A stretch of DNA of 64,000 bases. It comes from Eulemur rufifrons. Taxonomy: Eukaryota; Chordata; Mammalia; Primates; Lemuridae. Positions 12,916-24,720 of this stretch are shown piece by piece. The notes below the pieces were generated by a model. The model did not search any database. It was not told the origin of the DNA and worked only from the letters and a program-made list of their open reading frames with translations. Made by a program: the position numbers and the translations under genes. Positions within the stretch are counted from its first letter, which is position 1; each line of letters starts with the position of its first letter. The DNA is taken from the NCBI RefSeq assembly GCF_041146395.1, contig NC_090989.1:278286343-278350342 (forward strand), in the 5' to 3' direction.

Positions 12916-13319
12916 CATGTGTGCTCAGTCTTGGAAATGCAGTGAAAGAAGTCAGCTACCCGGTAACAGTGGAAACACTGAACCAATGATGGTGGCCAGG
13001 GATGGTGGACAGGACTACGGAGCTGGGACCAGGTGACAGAGCAGACACAGGGGCTGGTGAGGAGCAGATCTCCAAGAAGCCCAGCAGAAGAGAACCGACC
13101 AGAGCAGGGCAGGTGCACAGGGCTCAGGCAAACCCCAGCTCAGCATCAGTGGAGAGGAAGAAGATTGTCAGGAAGGCAGGAAATGGTGCCATGAGCCCCT
13201 GTTTGCCCGGCATCCGTGAGCATCCTCGTGTTTAGTATAGAAGGGCAAGAGTAGAAGCAAGGTGAGAGTTCACACTAGTATTAAAACGCTGTCTTTGGTG
13301 ATGTACTTGCTTCTCCCTT
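12916..13319. other. Intergenic, nothing recognised
   Basis: No gene or named repeat in this stretch. Confidence 0.4.
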
Positions 13320-13512
13320 CCCCCCTGTTCACAGCTCTTCTCATCATCTAACATGTTACACATTTTGTTACTTGATGCCTGTCTTTCCCATGAAAGCACG
13401 ATAGCACGCAAACTCCATGAGAGATGGATCTTTTTCCCTGTCCACGTCTATATCTGCAGCACCTACAGCAATGCTTGGCACTTAGGGAGAGTTCAATAAA
13501 TATTTGCTGAAT
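13320..13512 (+). repeat. L2 LINE 3' end
   Basis: Classic L2 terminus: 'gcaaactccatgagagatgg', 'atctgcagcacctacagcaa', 'gttcaataaatatttgctga'. Confidence 0.75.
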
Positions 13513-15109
13513 GAATGCATATGCAACAAGAGTTTTCATGACAGGGGTCTCCCGGGCCGTGTGTGCCTCCACTGCCCCTCACCTTTCTCTGCTTGCAGCA
13601 CAGTGATCTCATCTGTCCATTGGGACTCTTTCAGGTACTATTTCTGCAGCATGAACAAGCAAGTCCAGAATTTGTGGCGACTCTGGAAAGCAGGTTAGAA
13701 ATCAGATGCTGAGCACTCTGTTCACGCTCAGCCACGAAGAAAGGCAAAAGTCAAAAAAGCAAAGGTCATGATAGCAAATGTGTACATTGGTAAAGACACT
13801 TTACACCTCATTAAAGTTGATTAAAAGAAAAAGAAACAAAGATGGATTCTCCTCCCTCCTCTGCAATGGCTGGGATGGTGATCTCACAGTCCCCTGGGGA
13901 TTTTATTCCCAAAGAGCTTCTTTCTATTCTCTCTTGTAAGGAGGAAAGGAATAAAGGACTAGCAGAAGGAAAAAAGAGAGAGAGATTAAAGAGACTCCCC
14001 CACTTTCCAGATCCTCTTATTTGAAATCTTTAGTGAGGTCTTCAAGCAATCAGATGGCATGACTTTTATTTTTAAACAGCTCTCAACTCTGAAGGAAGCA
14101 CTGAAGTTGTGTCTAAGGTCAGTGGAACTATTTGCTCTAGGGAGATCTACTTAAGGGGGGAAAGGTTCCATCTTCCTGAGTATCTTTTTTAAAAGCCTTG
14201 GTCATCAAAGTCATCCTGCAAAGCCCTCTGACTTCTAAGCGGAGGCAGGCAATGTTTCTGGTCTAACGTTTGATGGACAGGATGTTGGCTTTAGATTAAA
14301 CGCATGTGGCGGCGTGAATGCTCTTCACGTGCAGTTTGCTCACTTCATTGAAATCCAGGGTGTGCCCAGCGGGTTTATGCCTGGTTTATCACAGAGAGCA
14401 CAAAGTCACCTTTTAAAAACCAGGCTAGATCTTTGAAGATGTCTTCACTTTTCTGACTGGCTGTGAGAAAATGCAATGTGCATGACAATAGTCCACCTTA
14501 AGACATAGCTTTCAAGAATGTCATTGATTCTGAGATATTCTCTGGATTTAATGATGGCATTTGGGGCAAAACACACAATCAGATTAAATATATGCATTGA
14601 TTGTAAGATGTCTTCTGATTCCAGGAATGTTTAAATATGAACAAGAGTTTATCCTTTATTACATGAAGAAATCCAATGACATTAGTCTCATTTTCCGATG
14701 AGTAAGAAAAAGTTAAAAAGATTAATTGATTCACCGAAAGCAACCCTAAAAACGGGTGCATTCTGTTAGCACACAACACTGCCCACCACAGTATTGTGAG
14801 TGTGGGTATAAAACTTTGCATTAACGGCTTTGATGAACACTGGGGGAAGATGCACTGTGCCACAAGTGGGTCCTGTTGAAGCTACCCTTTTTGACCGCGT
14901 AGGTGTGTCCTCTGCAGGAAATGGGGTAGAGAGGCCCATGCAGATTTCCTGAAAACCTTATTGTTCTAGAGAGAATTCCCTACAAATGTGGAAGGGATTT
15001 CTCTTTCTTCTCACCTATATGCTTTTGGGTTAAGGGCAGCTGCAAGGTAGGGGCTGGTCAGGACCAAGAGAGCATTTACACTGAAGGGGAGAAAAATGGG
15101 GGTTCAGTC
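13513..15109. other. Intergenic, nothing recognised
   Basis: No domain-bearing frame. A purine-rich tract lies at 13820-14010. No repeat that I can name. Confidence 0.4.
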
Positions 15110-15700
15110 TCCATTCATTCATTCATTCAGCAAATAGTGCTGCCCATTCGGTACCAGGTTCTCTGCAGGGCGTAAAGAAAACGGATCAATAAAACAGTCC
15201 CTGCCCTCCGGGAACACAAGAAAAATAGATAGCCTCTCATTACCTATTAATTTGACAAATATTTACTAAGTACCAAGCACTGGAGAATTAGCAGGAAAGA
15301 AGTCAGAGGAGTTCTCATGCTCATGGAGTTTAAAGGCTAGTGGTAGAGGACACGGATATTAAACACATACTTGTACAGGTAATTAATTAATTACCATTGT
15401 GTTTACCACGAAGAAGTACAGCATGGCAGGAGAGTCGGTTACAAGGGAGGGTGTTGGAGAATCAGCAGGAAACTGGAAGGGAACAGACCAGGAAGAAAAT
15501 TACAGTGGGGAAGGACTCCACAGGCAGCACCTGGGCCCGGTGGGTGTCAGCAGGGCTCAGGTTAGAGAGAAGTGGAGCCTACCTGGAAGCTAGACAGGTG
15601 AGACAGGAGGGAAAGAGAGGGGAGAGCAAGCTAGCTCTCTGGAAAGTGAGAGGTGGCCTCATGGGAATGGGAGGGGGCTCGTGAGGCCATCTTTTCTCTC
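15110..15700 (+). repeat. Old mammalian-wide retroposon relic with (ATTC)4
   Basis: (ATTC)4 at 15113-15128, then 'aaacagtccctgccctccgg', a second copy of the same kind of motif at 15255 ('aatatttactaagtaccaag') and a purine-rich continuation. It shares the motif set with 7718-7810 and 46820-47220. Family not assigned. Confidence 0.4.
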
Positions 15701-15754
15701 TTGCTTTCTTGATGATCAAGAATATTTACTGCGTGTGCCATGCTGGAAGCATTA

Positions 15755-15910
15755 TATTATCTTACTCACTGAGGTTGCCACCATTACCCTCATTACACAG
15801 ATGTGGAGGCCAACGTTCAGCGGGGTGAAGTGCCTCACCCCAGGTCAGATCACGGAGCTCTCGTGTGGCTGAGTGGAGATTCAGACCCGGATCTGCATCA
15901 CTGCGTAGCC
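15755..15910 (-). repeat. MIR SINE, decayed
   Basis: Complement of MIR with 'cctcattacacagatgtgga' and 'ggtcagatcacggagctctc'. Confidence 0.6.
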
Positions 15911-16183
15911 ACAGTACTCTGTACTGCCCAGTCTTGGCCGTGGGAAGGGAGGCTCAACAAATCGCACCCCTCAGCCTAATCACCATCTAACGGATGAAAA
16001 AGAGAGGCTCGGAGGGAAAACCAACTACCTGGTTCTCATCACGAAGGCAGTAAGCATCAGAGGGGTCCCCAAGGAAGAGGGCTTTTCTTGGCTCAGGCAT
16101 AGAGGCAGCCAGGTGGAAGGAACCCTGACCTGCTGGGATGTTCTGGAAGTCAGTGGGCATCTTGGGACTGTTTACAGAGACAG

Positions 16184-16198
16184 GCTCCCCCTGCTGGC
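16184..16198 (-). promoter_or_regulatory. CTCF-like core, minus orientation
   Basis: The complement reads CCAGCAGGGGGAG, one mismatch from the CTCF core at the normally C position of GGGGGC. Weaker than the site at 18702 and oriented opposite to it. Confidence 0.35.
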
Positions 16199-16293
16199 CC
16201 AGTACTGCTCAGGTAGCGAGGCAGGTGGAAAGGGCGCACCAGTGGGTCCTGGCCAGGGCAGCAAGAACAAGGAAATCCCAAATAATTCACATA

Positions 16294-16575
16294 ATTTTTC
16301 TGTTTCTGAGACAGAGTCTTGCTCTGTCGCCCTGGCTAGAGTGCAGTGGCATCATCATAGCTCACTGCAACCTCAAACTCCTGGGCTCAAGTGATCCTTC
16401 TGCCTCAGCCTCCCTGAGTAACTGGGACTACAGGCACGTGCCACCATGCTTGGGCTATTTTTTTCTATTTTTTGTAGAGATGGGGTCTCACTCTTGCTCA
16501 GACTGGTCTCGAACTCCTGAACTCAAGCGATCCTCCCAGCTCGACCTCCCAGAGTGCTAGGATTACAGGCGTGAC
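16294..16575 (-). mobile_element. Alu SINE, near full length, strepsirrhine-type
   Basis: Complement of a dimeric Alu from 'gagacagagtcttgctctgt' to 'cagagtgctaggattacagg' and 'cgtga'. It carries the variants 'catcatagctcactgcaacc' and 'ttgctcagactggtctcgaa' that are typical of strepsirrhine Alus. The least decayed Alu in the window. Confidence 0.92.
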
Positions 16576-17099
16576 ATACAATTTTTTTGTTTAAGGGAGA
16601 CTCATGTGTGTTTTGTAAAGACTTTAACACAATCAAAAGGTTTTGCCAAACTGGGGATTGCAAGGTGGGCCAGAGCCAAGTCATGCTGCCTGACTTCTGG
16701 CAGAAAGGTCTCCTGGTGGAAGCCTGAAGAAGGAGAGGCTGGGGTCAGATAAACTGGCTATCTTCACTCTCCAGGTGCTCAGGAATTGAATAGATGAAAA
16801 GGGGAGATTCAGGCTGCATCTGTCCAAGGAAGGAGAAAAGAGGAAATAATGGGAAGGAAATTAACTTTGCAGCAGATTCACATATGCCAAGCACCTCACC
16901 TGCTATCTCAATTAACATGTGACATGCTGAGGAGGCTGGGAGATGTTTTAGCTGTGTGCCACGGAAGAAAAGGCAGAACACAGATCCTGGTAAACATCAG
17001 CCATCACTGTCCCCCATTATGGCAAAACCCCTTTCTTAGCTGTCGACTGAAGGGTAACCCCAGACTTCAATGAAATGCGAATTTGATCATTTTATAAGT
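16576..17099. other. Intergenic with possible MIR relic
   Basis: A short MIR-like patch lies about 16860-16950 ('catatgccaagcacctcacc'). No gene. Confidence 0.4.
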
Positions 17100-17770
17100 G
17101 CTGCTGGGGAAACTGGATAACTGTGGAATAAATTAAAATCAGACCCGTACATCACTCCCTAGACTCTTCTTGATTTCAAATGGGTTAAGTCATTTAAAAC
17201 TGCTATGAAAATTATGGGAAAACAGAAACACATATGCACCCCAACTGTGGGGAAGTGACAGTTTTCTAACTAAAATTAGTAGAGACTATGACAATCAGCT
17301 AAACAAGAACAACAAAAAAGCAAGGGACTGGAAAATATATAAATGGTAAGTTTAGTGACCCAATTAGGTGGGAGAATAAATATAAATCTATGAGGGCAAT
17401 GCCCAACATCCAACGGACAGATGGCCAACAACTTTGAGACACTTGGCAGAACAAATACTTGGGAACATTTTAGACTTTACAGTCCTTAATGACATGCAAA
17501 TACTATATATCACAGCCAAGAAGACCCCAACTCTTACCAACAAATTTAGCAAAAACCAGTTAAAGTGGTGAGGACCAAGGCTGGTGTGTAGGGAAACAGA
17601 AACTTGCTCACTGCTTACGAACATTGAGAATCAGCCCAGCAACCCCAATGAAACATGGCCGGAGAAGATGATGTGTTCCTGTGCCTTAGGTCCACTGATC
17701 TCACTCTTGGGGACAGATCTCAAGGAAATAGCTCAAGAGGAATAGCAATTAGAGAGTGAGACTGCCTGTT
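17100..17770 (+). repeat. Old L1 LINE 3' fragment
   Basis: A-rich sense strand with features of old L1 3' ends: 'caccccaactgtggggaagt', 'gcaaaaaccagttaaagtgg', and an 'atctcaaggaaatagctcaa' segment of the kind that precedes L1 tails. Confidence 0.5.
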
Positions 17771-17849
17771 TGCCCAGATGCCTGCAGTTATAGGCTGATT
17801 ACCTAAAATCCTGTGCCTGGAATGTTTTGTAGCCATAAGGCGGCAAAGC

Positions 17850-18060
17850 AACAAGGGAGTTCATCCCAAGTCCCTGCCGTTTACAAGCCGTGCGACTTCG
17901 GATAAGTCACTTAACCTCTCTGAGCCTCAGTTCCCTCCTGGATAAAATGGGAATACTAGACCGCTGCCTTCTGAGGTTGTGCGTTAAAGGATATCTGTAA
18001 TAAAGTGTCTACACAGTGCCCTGCACAGTGTTTGAGAAGGAGTAGCTGTTGTTATTGGAG
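17850..18060 (+). repeat. MIR SINE
   Basis: Sense MIR: 'agccgtgcgacttcggataa', 'cttaacctctctgagcctca', 'tgggaatactagaccgctgc' and a 3' end near 'cagtgccctgcacagtg'. Confidence 0.8.
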
Positions 18061-18599
18061 GACGACCACTGGACAGATCCTGGAGAGAGAGTTCCTGCTT
18101 GCAAATGTGAAGTAACGTCAGGAAATCTCAGCGTTCCATCATAAAGAGGAGCTGGTATCTTTGACTCCTAGTTTATTTTTATTGCAAAGTCAGAAAAAGG
18201 AAAATAAACTTCTGCCACAACTACTGAGGAGTCCACCAAAAGGCAAAGGGAAGCTCTTTAAAGGTTACTAAACGCATCTGAAACTGAGAGGAAAATGCTG
18301 GGTGAGGCTCGCACTCCCACCCCAGGGTGTGAAGATTAGGGTGTCTCTAGAAATGCACATTTTTAAGGCCTGCTCTCTGACTGGAGTTTTAAAAACTCCG
18401 AGTTGGGAGTTTTCATCTCCATTTTGAGGGAGAGAAAACCTGCACGAGGTAGTACGTTAAGTGACCGGGTATGGCAGGTTCCCAGGCCCCTGCTGGTAAC
18501 CACTGCACCTTACTGCCTCCAGCTCCCCCGCCAGGCATGGGTCGGGTGAGTGGCAGGCGCCCAAAGAGCTGCAGGAGTGAGGGTCTCGGAAGACAAGGG
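18061..18599. other. Upstream flank of the ZBTB34 CpG island
   Basis: No repeat or gene recognised. GC content climbs from about 18450 into the island. Confidence 0.4.
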
Positions 18600-18701
18600 C
18601 TGGGGGCAGCCCCCAGTGCCGGTGGGTCAGGCGTCCCGGTCTTCCACTGGTTCCGCTCCCGGGGACCCTGGGGCGCGCCCCGCTGCGCAGTCCTCCTCCT
18701 G

Positions 18702-18716
18702 CCAGCAGGGGGCGCC
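18702..18716 (+). promoter_or_regulatory. Consensus CTCF core site
   Basis: CCAGCAGGGGGCGCC matches the CTCF core consensus (CCASYAGRKGGCRS) at every position, within CpG-rich sequence about 0.35 kb upstream of the presumed exon 1 end. Confidence 0.7.
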
Positions 18717-18913
18717 GAGGAGAACGCGGGCGGAAGGCCGCGGTTCCCCGAGCCGCCGCCACTTGCGAAGCCGGGACTTTGGAGTGGAGACCAAGTTTGC
18801 AGCTCGCCGGCTCGTCCGTGGCGAGGCTTTGAGACGAGGACCGGGCGGGACTCAGAATCCCAAACCCCAACGAGAAGCCCGGCCGTACTACCGCCGCTCC
18901 GGTCCGCGCCTGG

Positions 18914-18959
18914 CCGGAAGCGCGGGCGCCGAGGGGGCGGGGCCGCGAAGCGCTTCCGG
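18914..18959. promoter_or_regulatory. Paired ETS sites in a perfect 10-bp inverted repeat
   Basis: CCGGAAGCGC (18914-18923) and its exact complement GCGCTTCCGG (18950-18959) flank a GC box (GGGGCGGGGC, 18934-18943). CCGGAAG is the GABPA/ELK-type core. This arrangement is common at TATA-less CpG promoters. Confidence 0.6.
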
Positions 18960-19071
18960 GGGCGGGGGGCGCGGGCTGGGGCGGCAGCCGGAGCGGCGGG
19001 GACGGGCCTGGCGCCGGCGGCGGCGGAGGGGGCGCCGCGGGCGGGCGATGTGAGCGCGGCGCTCTGGGCAG
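18930..19071 (+). other. ZBTB34: Candidate non-coding exon 1 of ZBTB34
   Basis: The end is set by a strong donor, CAG|GTGAGG, with the exon ending at 19071. The start is only a guess at the ETS/GC-box region. It has no ATG in good context leading to a long frame, consistent with a 5'UTR exon. Human ZBTB34 also has its whole coding sequence in its last exon. Confidence 0.5.
18958..18981 (+). promoter_or_regulatory. G-quadruplex motif
   Basis: Four G runs of 5, 6, 3 and 4 bases with loops of 1, 3 and 2 bases, fitting the canonical G4 pattern. It begins inside the second ETS site. Confidence 0.65.
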
Positions 19072-20779
19072 GTGAGGCACGCTGGCCGGGGGCGGCGAGC
19101 AGCGGGCGAGGCACGGACGGGGCGGCGGGGCCGGGGGCAGCTCCGGGACCGCTGTCCGGCTCCCTCTGGGCGCGGCGGGGCGGGCGCCTCCGCGCCTGGT
19201 CAGTTTCGCGGGCCGGCGGTGGGCGGGCGGCCGGCGCGGGCCGGAGCCGAGGCCGGGCGGGGTCGGGAGGCCCTGGGCACCTGCTGGGGCCAGGAGCGCG
19301 CCCCCGAGGGGCCAACTGCACTCGACTCTGGAGTCCGGTCGCCGCTGGCCCGGCCGAGGGTCGCGCTCGGGCGGCTGCCCCGAGCTCTCCAGCCTCCGCC
19401 CCGGGCGTCTCGGGCTCCCCAGCTTCCGGGCCCCTTGCCCTGGGAGCGCTCGTTTTTGTACGTGGGGGGCCAGATGGTTGAGTCCCCTGGACGGTCGGGC
19501 CCGGCCGGGGGGGTTGGCCCTGTGGGTGGCTGCAAGGGAACCGCTGCTTCACGCGACAGCTTTTCTCCAGGTAAACAGGCAGCGGCTATGCGTTGTGCTT
19601 GGCCCCGGACGTCTCAATGGTCACTCTTGCGCTTAGTTGGTCCTGCCATTACGGAGGGCTGGGCTGGGGCTGATCTGGGGGTGTAAACAGTGCCCTTCTA
19701 GGCTAAGCGGCTGTGCTTTTAGAGGGGCACTGACTGGGAGTCTGCCCTGAGGCTTTCAGCAAGCCTCTAGCACCTAGGGCCTCAGTTTCCCCATGAGATC
19801 ACTGAGGGTTTAGATTAGCTCTCTAAGGTCCCTTCCAGCTCTGCCATTCCGTGTGTGTCTGAAATTGGAAGGGCTGTCTCTGGTTCTGGTCAGTTTCACT
19901 GAAGACTTTGCCAATGTGGACTTTCTTAGCCACTTAACACACTTTGTTTCAGACAGGCTTTAAAATGATTCCAAGAAGTGTTTTCTAAACCTTACCTTAA
20001 TTATCATTCGTCCTTGCTTTTGTCCCTAGTAGGAGTTAATCACATTCTGCTGAGTTTTTGTATGCTGCATTTTTTGTTGTTTATATTTGCTCATTTTCTC
20101 TTTGTTCCCTAGTCCAGGCCCTGTTTGCTTCACATCTGGATTATTGCAACAGCTTTTTAGCGGGTCTCTGACTCCAGAGGTTTCCCCCTCCCCCCTCCTT
20201 CCTTTATGCTAACGCCAAACTTACTATAGGAAGTCAAAAAATAGTTGAGTGCTTGCTTGCTTCTTAGATGTCAAGATGCTGTTCCATGTTGTGGAGGAAA
20301 GTAGTGGAAAGCACACTTACAGTCTCCAAACAGCTTTACATTGGGGGCTGAGATATTACCTGCAAAAAGGTAATTTTGATGGGACAAGGCTGTGTGCTAT
20401 AGAATTAAGAAGGTCACTGTAGGCCTAGTGGTCAGGGAGGGCTTAGTGCGGGGGCGGGATTTGAGCTGGGTGTTAAAGGATGAGTAGGATTCAGATAGGA
20501 AAAGAGGAATCAGGCCCAGTGATCACACGGAGTTAGTGAATAGACTGGTCTCCTGGAGGAGAAGGGTTCATATGGGAGGGGAGTGGGAGGAAAGATTGGT
20601 TGGGACTAGTTCCTGAAAGAACTTGAACACTAGGCCAAAGTTGAAACTATGCTAAAGGTGTTGGTGGGCCATAGGAGACAAGGGGTAGTTCAGTTGCCAG
20701 ACCAGGAAGGGAGAGGCCAGAGGCCAGGAAGGAGATTAGCTAGAAGGCCATGGCACTTACACCCACCATTCAAAGCTGA

Positions 20780-21230
20780 GTGTATCCTCTTGCCTGCCAC
20801 GTTGTGTCCATCCATTGTCACCCTGTCTTTTGAAGACTCTCCTTGGTTTGGTCCACTCCACCTACCTGAACCTTATTCCCTGCTTCTCCTTCTTTACCTC
20901 TGTCCCCTGCAGAAGGGAGTTTATTAATTACTGCCTTTTGGGCTTTGCTCTTGTTGTTTCCCCTACTGAAGTACTGGCCTCCTTTTTCTTCTCTGTGCAA
21001 ATTCTCCATTTCACTTCCTTCAAGCCCCTGCTGAAGATGTACTTCCTCCAGAGGGTGTTCCCTGACTGCCCTACCCCCATGCCTTTGTGGCACTTGGATT
21101 TAGCACTTGCTCGTTCCTTGGTTGTGGAACTTGTTCTTGTCCCAACTGGAGTGGGAGGGGTTTTTTTTGAGAGCATTGTATCTTAATACTTCCAGAGCCC
21201 TTACAGTATCTAATACTGGAGCTAGACTTT
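20780..21230 (+). repeat. L2 LINE, 3' region
   Basis: Contains 'gatgtacttcctccagaggg', 'ttccctgactgccctacccc', 'tgtggcacttggatttagca' in the usual L2 order. A short related piece sits at 20105-20170 ('cacatctggattattgcaac'). Confidence 0.8.
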
Positions 21231-21439
21231 TAGGTACTCAAATACTTCCTGATTTTTGTTGGTAAACCACTTTGTTTTTTTTTAAGGAGAAGCTGTTATT
21301 GCTTATCAGTTTTTTTCTGTCATATATAACTAATAATGTTGCTATTCAAGGTGGAGCAGAAAGCACAAATCTTTGAGACTTTAAAATGTTTACTTCGGAT
21401 CATGGGAAAAGAAAAAAGCCATGTAATTCTTCAGTTAGT

Positions 21440-21690
21440 GGCTGTGGGGAAAGAACATCAGCTTTGGAATCAGACCTGATTTTGAATCCCAGCAAGACTA
21501 TTTACTGGCTGTGTGAACTTGAGCAATTTGTCTAATGTCTCTGAGCCTCCATTTTCTTATTTGTAGTATAGGGGATAGTAAGATCCATTTCATAGGGTTG
21601 CTATGAGTTTTAAAATGAAAATGGTATACAAAGGAAGTATCAAAATTTGCAGCACCTAGTGACTGCTTAATACATTTTCATCATCATTAT
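21440..21690 (+). repeat. MIR SINE, nearly complete
   Basis: Sense MIR: 'agctttggaatcagacctga', 'tttactggctgtgtgaactt', 'tttcatagggttgctatgag', ending near 'gcagcacctagtgactgctt'. Confidence 0.85.
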
Positions 21691-22519
21691 TGTTATTGGG
21701 TGTCCATTTATCAAGGTGGAGAAATGCTAGGTGGCTGAACTGTGTGTATCCCTGAGGTATGGATTTCTGCATGTCTCTTTGTCCCACCTTTGCCTTCCAG
21801 TTGAAGCACTTGTCAGCAGTGTCAGTAGCATGCATCTAGAATGCCATCATTATGTTTTATTCCCATTAATTTTCATGTTACTTTAGTTTAAGTTCTGATT
21901 AATGTTTTTCAAGCTTCTTAATTGTGTCCATTTAATGTCTCGTAGCTGACAAACTGCTGAATTTAGCTTAGTGAAGGTCATCAACTGTATGCAGTTAAAT
22001 TTCTAATGCTTATTTTCTGGTTGATGTTGATGGCATGGAAAACCTCATGGAAGAATGCAGTTCAAGGTGAGCTTTTCTAATCCTTTTGTTGTAAGAGGCG
22101 GGACTTAATGTATTTTCCAGGTCCAGTGCCCCTGAAATGCCAGCAGTAGGCAGATAAGATGCTACTCTTTAATATTTTTATTTTGAGTTCTTTGTCTTAA
22201 GAAAGCTTTTTCTTTTATCTGAAACAAATCCTTACAATTCATGATTAGAATTTGAATCATCTTTTTGCCTACTTCACTGACAGAAGTAAAAAGAATGGAC
22301 CTTTTGCAGAGAAATGGCTGCAAACTACTCAGAAGTACCACATATTGTAACCCCTTAATTATTACCATGTCAAAACCAGCCTGACTGTATTTGTGTGATA
22401 GTACATCCTTCAGTGAGAATTCTCTTTCCACTTGGAGTTGATCAGGAAGAATCCAGCACCAATAAAAACCCTGCATCTCACTGGTATCCCTGGATTAAAA
22501 TCTTACTCTTAAAGGAGAT

Positions 22520-22760
22520 GAGCTGTGACTCTGGAGACTGACAAATCTAGGTCCAAAGCCTGGCTCAGCCAGTCATTAGCTGAGTGACCTTGGGAAAGTT
22601 TCTTAGTCTCTCAGAGTTTGTTTCCTCATCTGTAGAATGGGGTTAATTGCAGCCTCCATCTCAGTGTTGTGTTGAAGATTTAGTGAGCAGGTAGAGAGCT
22701 TGCTCAGCATATCGTGCACAGCAGGAGCTCGGTAACTGTTAGACCTTAGCATTCTTAGTA
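22520..22760 (+). repeat. MIR SINE, nearly complete
   Basis: Sense MIR: 'gactctggagactgacaaat', 'agctgagtgaccttgggaaa', 'ttcctcatctgtagaatggg', ending near 'gcaggagctcggtaactgtt'. Confidence 0.85.
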
Positions 22761-24479
22761 AAGTTAAAGAGGCTGTTCCTCTCCTGCTTAGAAGACTCAG
22801 AAGAAGCTTCTGATGATGTTTTGCATTAACTAAAAGACAAATTGCACCCTCTCAGAATTAGTGTATCTGAGCAGACCTGGAGAATGTTAACGCCTTGGTA
22901 GGAAATGTAACAGTTTGGATAAAAATGTTCTTTCAGGCTCACATGAATTAATGCAGTAAGAACTCTAAACTTGTTTTCTTTTAAATTAGGATGAGTGCTT
23001 CATGAATATCCATCACAGAATGCCATTTTATTTATTTTTTTTTTTTTCTTGCATTGGGTTTCAGTAGCACCAGAATGTTTCATGCAGCCCTGGTGTTATT
23101 TGGCTACTGCTTTCTAAAGGATTAGATTGTAACTCATGACAGCTCAATTTTAGTTTTAATCTAGACCCAGGCAGAAATACCTAGAAAAGTTATTTTTATG
23201 TAGTTGTTACTGCTGTTACCATGCCTTTCGTCTCCAGTGCTTCAATCTGTGGTCTTTTCAATGACTTTTTGTATTTGAATGAAAGTTAGGGATCTTCAGG
23301 TTTCCAGTGCCTGCTGGAGAAAGCCTAGTTTGAGCTGTGCCTCAGGTATCAGCAAGTGACTAAAGCCAGCAGGTGCAAATCTGGGTTTGAAACCTTGAGC
23401 ATCTTGATTGAGAATAATAGGTACCTCCTGTTGCCTTAAACAACTTCCAAATTTGTAACTTTCTTTTCTTGGAAGTGTAACTGGGTATTTTTAAACAAAG
23501 TGTAACATATTGTGGAGCAAATTAGAGTGTTTATAGGTTAGGTGGGAATAAGTTACCTTGTTAGATTTTGCCTGTTGGCAGAGACCATCCTACATCTCTG
23601 GGGTCTTCAGAAGGAAAAGTTGAGAGCTGAGGGTGCGGCTATGGTGGCAGTCTATGAATTTTGAGCCCCCAGCTCCATTTCGGTTGCAGCAGCTGACATG
23701 TACTGAGAGCCTGCCTGTGCCAGACACGCTGCTGGGCGCTGGGCACAGCCCTGCCCTCAGGGAGCTCACCACCCAGAGTGTGAAAGCTCAGCAGCAGTGG
23801 GAGGCTCACAAGGGTACCCCGTCTCTAACTGCTTAGTTTTACACACTTTTACTTTTGTTCTGGTTGTCATGGGGAGATAGTTTCAGGGCTGTACCCAAGA
23901 ATGTTGCAGAGGGGATTTCAACACATGCGTGTTTTGCCCAGGTAACATTTAGGAGTCCCTTCTCATCTTTAGGTTCTCTTCAGAATGGGTCAGCAGTGTG
24001 AGAGTATGTCACTATTTTCCTTTGTTCAGTTTTCTCCTAGTTTAACAGAACGCATGATGCAGAATTTAATTAAGATGAAGTCAGTGGAAATGATGTTTTA
24101 GGAGAGGGCTAGCTGTGGATGTTACCCTCTTCACCAGATACTATGTTACCGTACTTCTTATAGGAGCATATACCTTTCTTGTTCTCAGCCATTTCTTTTC
24201 TGTTTTCTCCCCCTGAGTAACCTCATCTTACCACAGTGATCCTCAATTAGTACAGTTTTTGGTCCTCAGTTAGTACAAGTCAGTATTTCCAGGTCTCATG
24301 TTTCTCTCAGCTCCAGCCCCATATTTCCCACTACCCAGTGAGCAACCTAAACTGCTCTTGTCCTGGCTGAGCTAACTTGCCTCCCAGAGTGGGTAGCATG
24401 CCTCAGTCTCCAGGTGCTGTTGATTCCTTCTTAGGACTCATGTTCACGTTGGCTACCACCAGGATTCAGTTTGAGTTCT

Positions 24480-24720
24480 CTAACCGAGTGTCCACAGCCC
24501 TCTGCCTTCCAACTGTGGCCTCCCTTTTCCCTGTCCCTCCCTGTCCCTGAGTCCTGGCCCCTCTGTACTGCTCACTACACCTCAGATGCTGTACATTTCG
24601 CTCTGCTCTGCTCCTGCCATTCCTTCTGTCTGGACTATTCTTTCTGTTTCATTTGAAATGCAAGACCCTGTTCAAAAATATCTTCCACCATGAAGTTTTT
24701 CGTTGTTCTATTTTGATTTT
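24480..24720 (+). repeat. L2 LINE fragment
   Basis: L2-type text: 'tcctgccattccttctgtct', 'atgcaagaccctgttcaaaa', 'atatcttccaccatgaag'. Confidence 0.65.

Larger units (their letters stand above)
18600..19500 (+). promoter_or_regulatory. ZBTB34: CpG-island promoter of ZBTB34
   Basis: Dense CpG, many GC boxes (GGGGCGGGG) and no TATA box, which is a typical housekeeping-style promoter. It is the only CpG island upstream of the ZBTB34 coding exon and on the right side for a plus-strand transcript. It contains a consensus CTCF core at 18702-18716, a perfect inverted repeat of ETS sites (18914-18923 and 18950-18959), a G-quadruplex motif at 18958-18981 and a strong splice donor at 19071/19072. Long open frames on both strands here (up to 379 codons) follow from the scarcity of A/T-rich stop codons and are not called as genes. 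The transcription start cannot be fixed from sequence. Confidence 0.8.

Noticed and set aside
16138..16560. 140-codon frame including Alu sequence
   Set aside because: The second half is translated antisense Alu, a frequent false gene.
18413..19686. Long open frames on both strands (379, 336, 207 and 204 codons) at the first CpG island
   Set aside because: G+C-rich DNA has few stop codons. The translations are low-complexity P/R/G/A strings without domains, and overlap in several frames at once.
21440..22760. tRNA-like 'ttcgaatcc'-type stretches
   Set aside because: They are the tRNA-derived parts of MIR elements. No cloverleaf can be formed.
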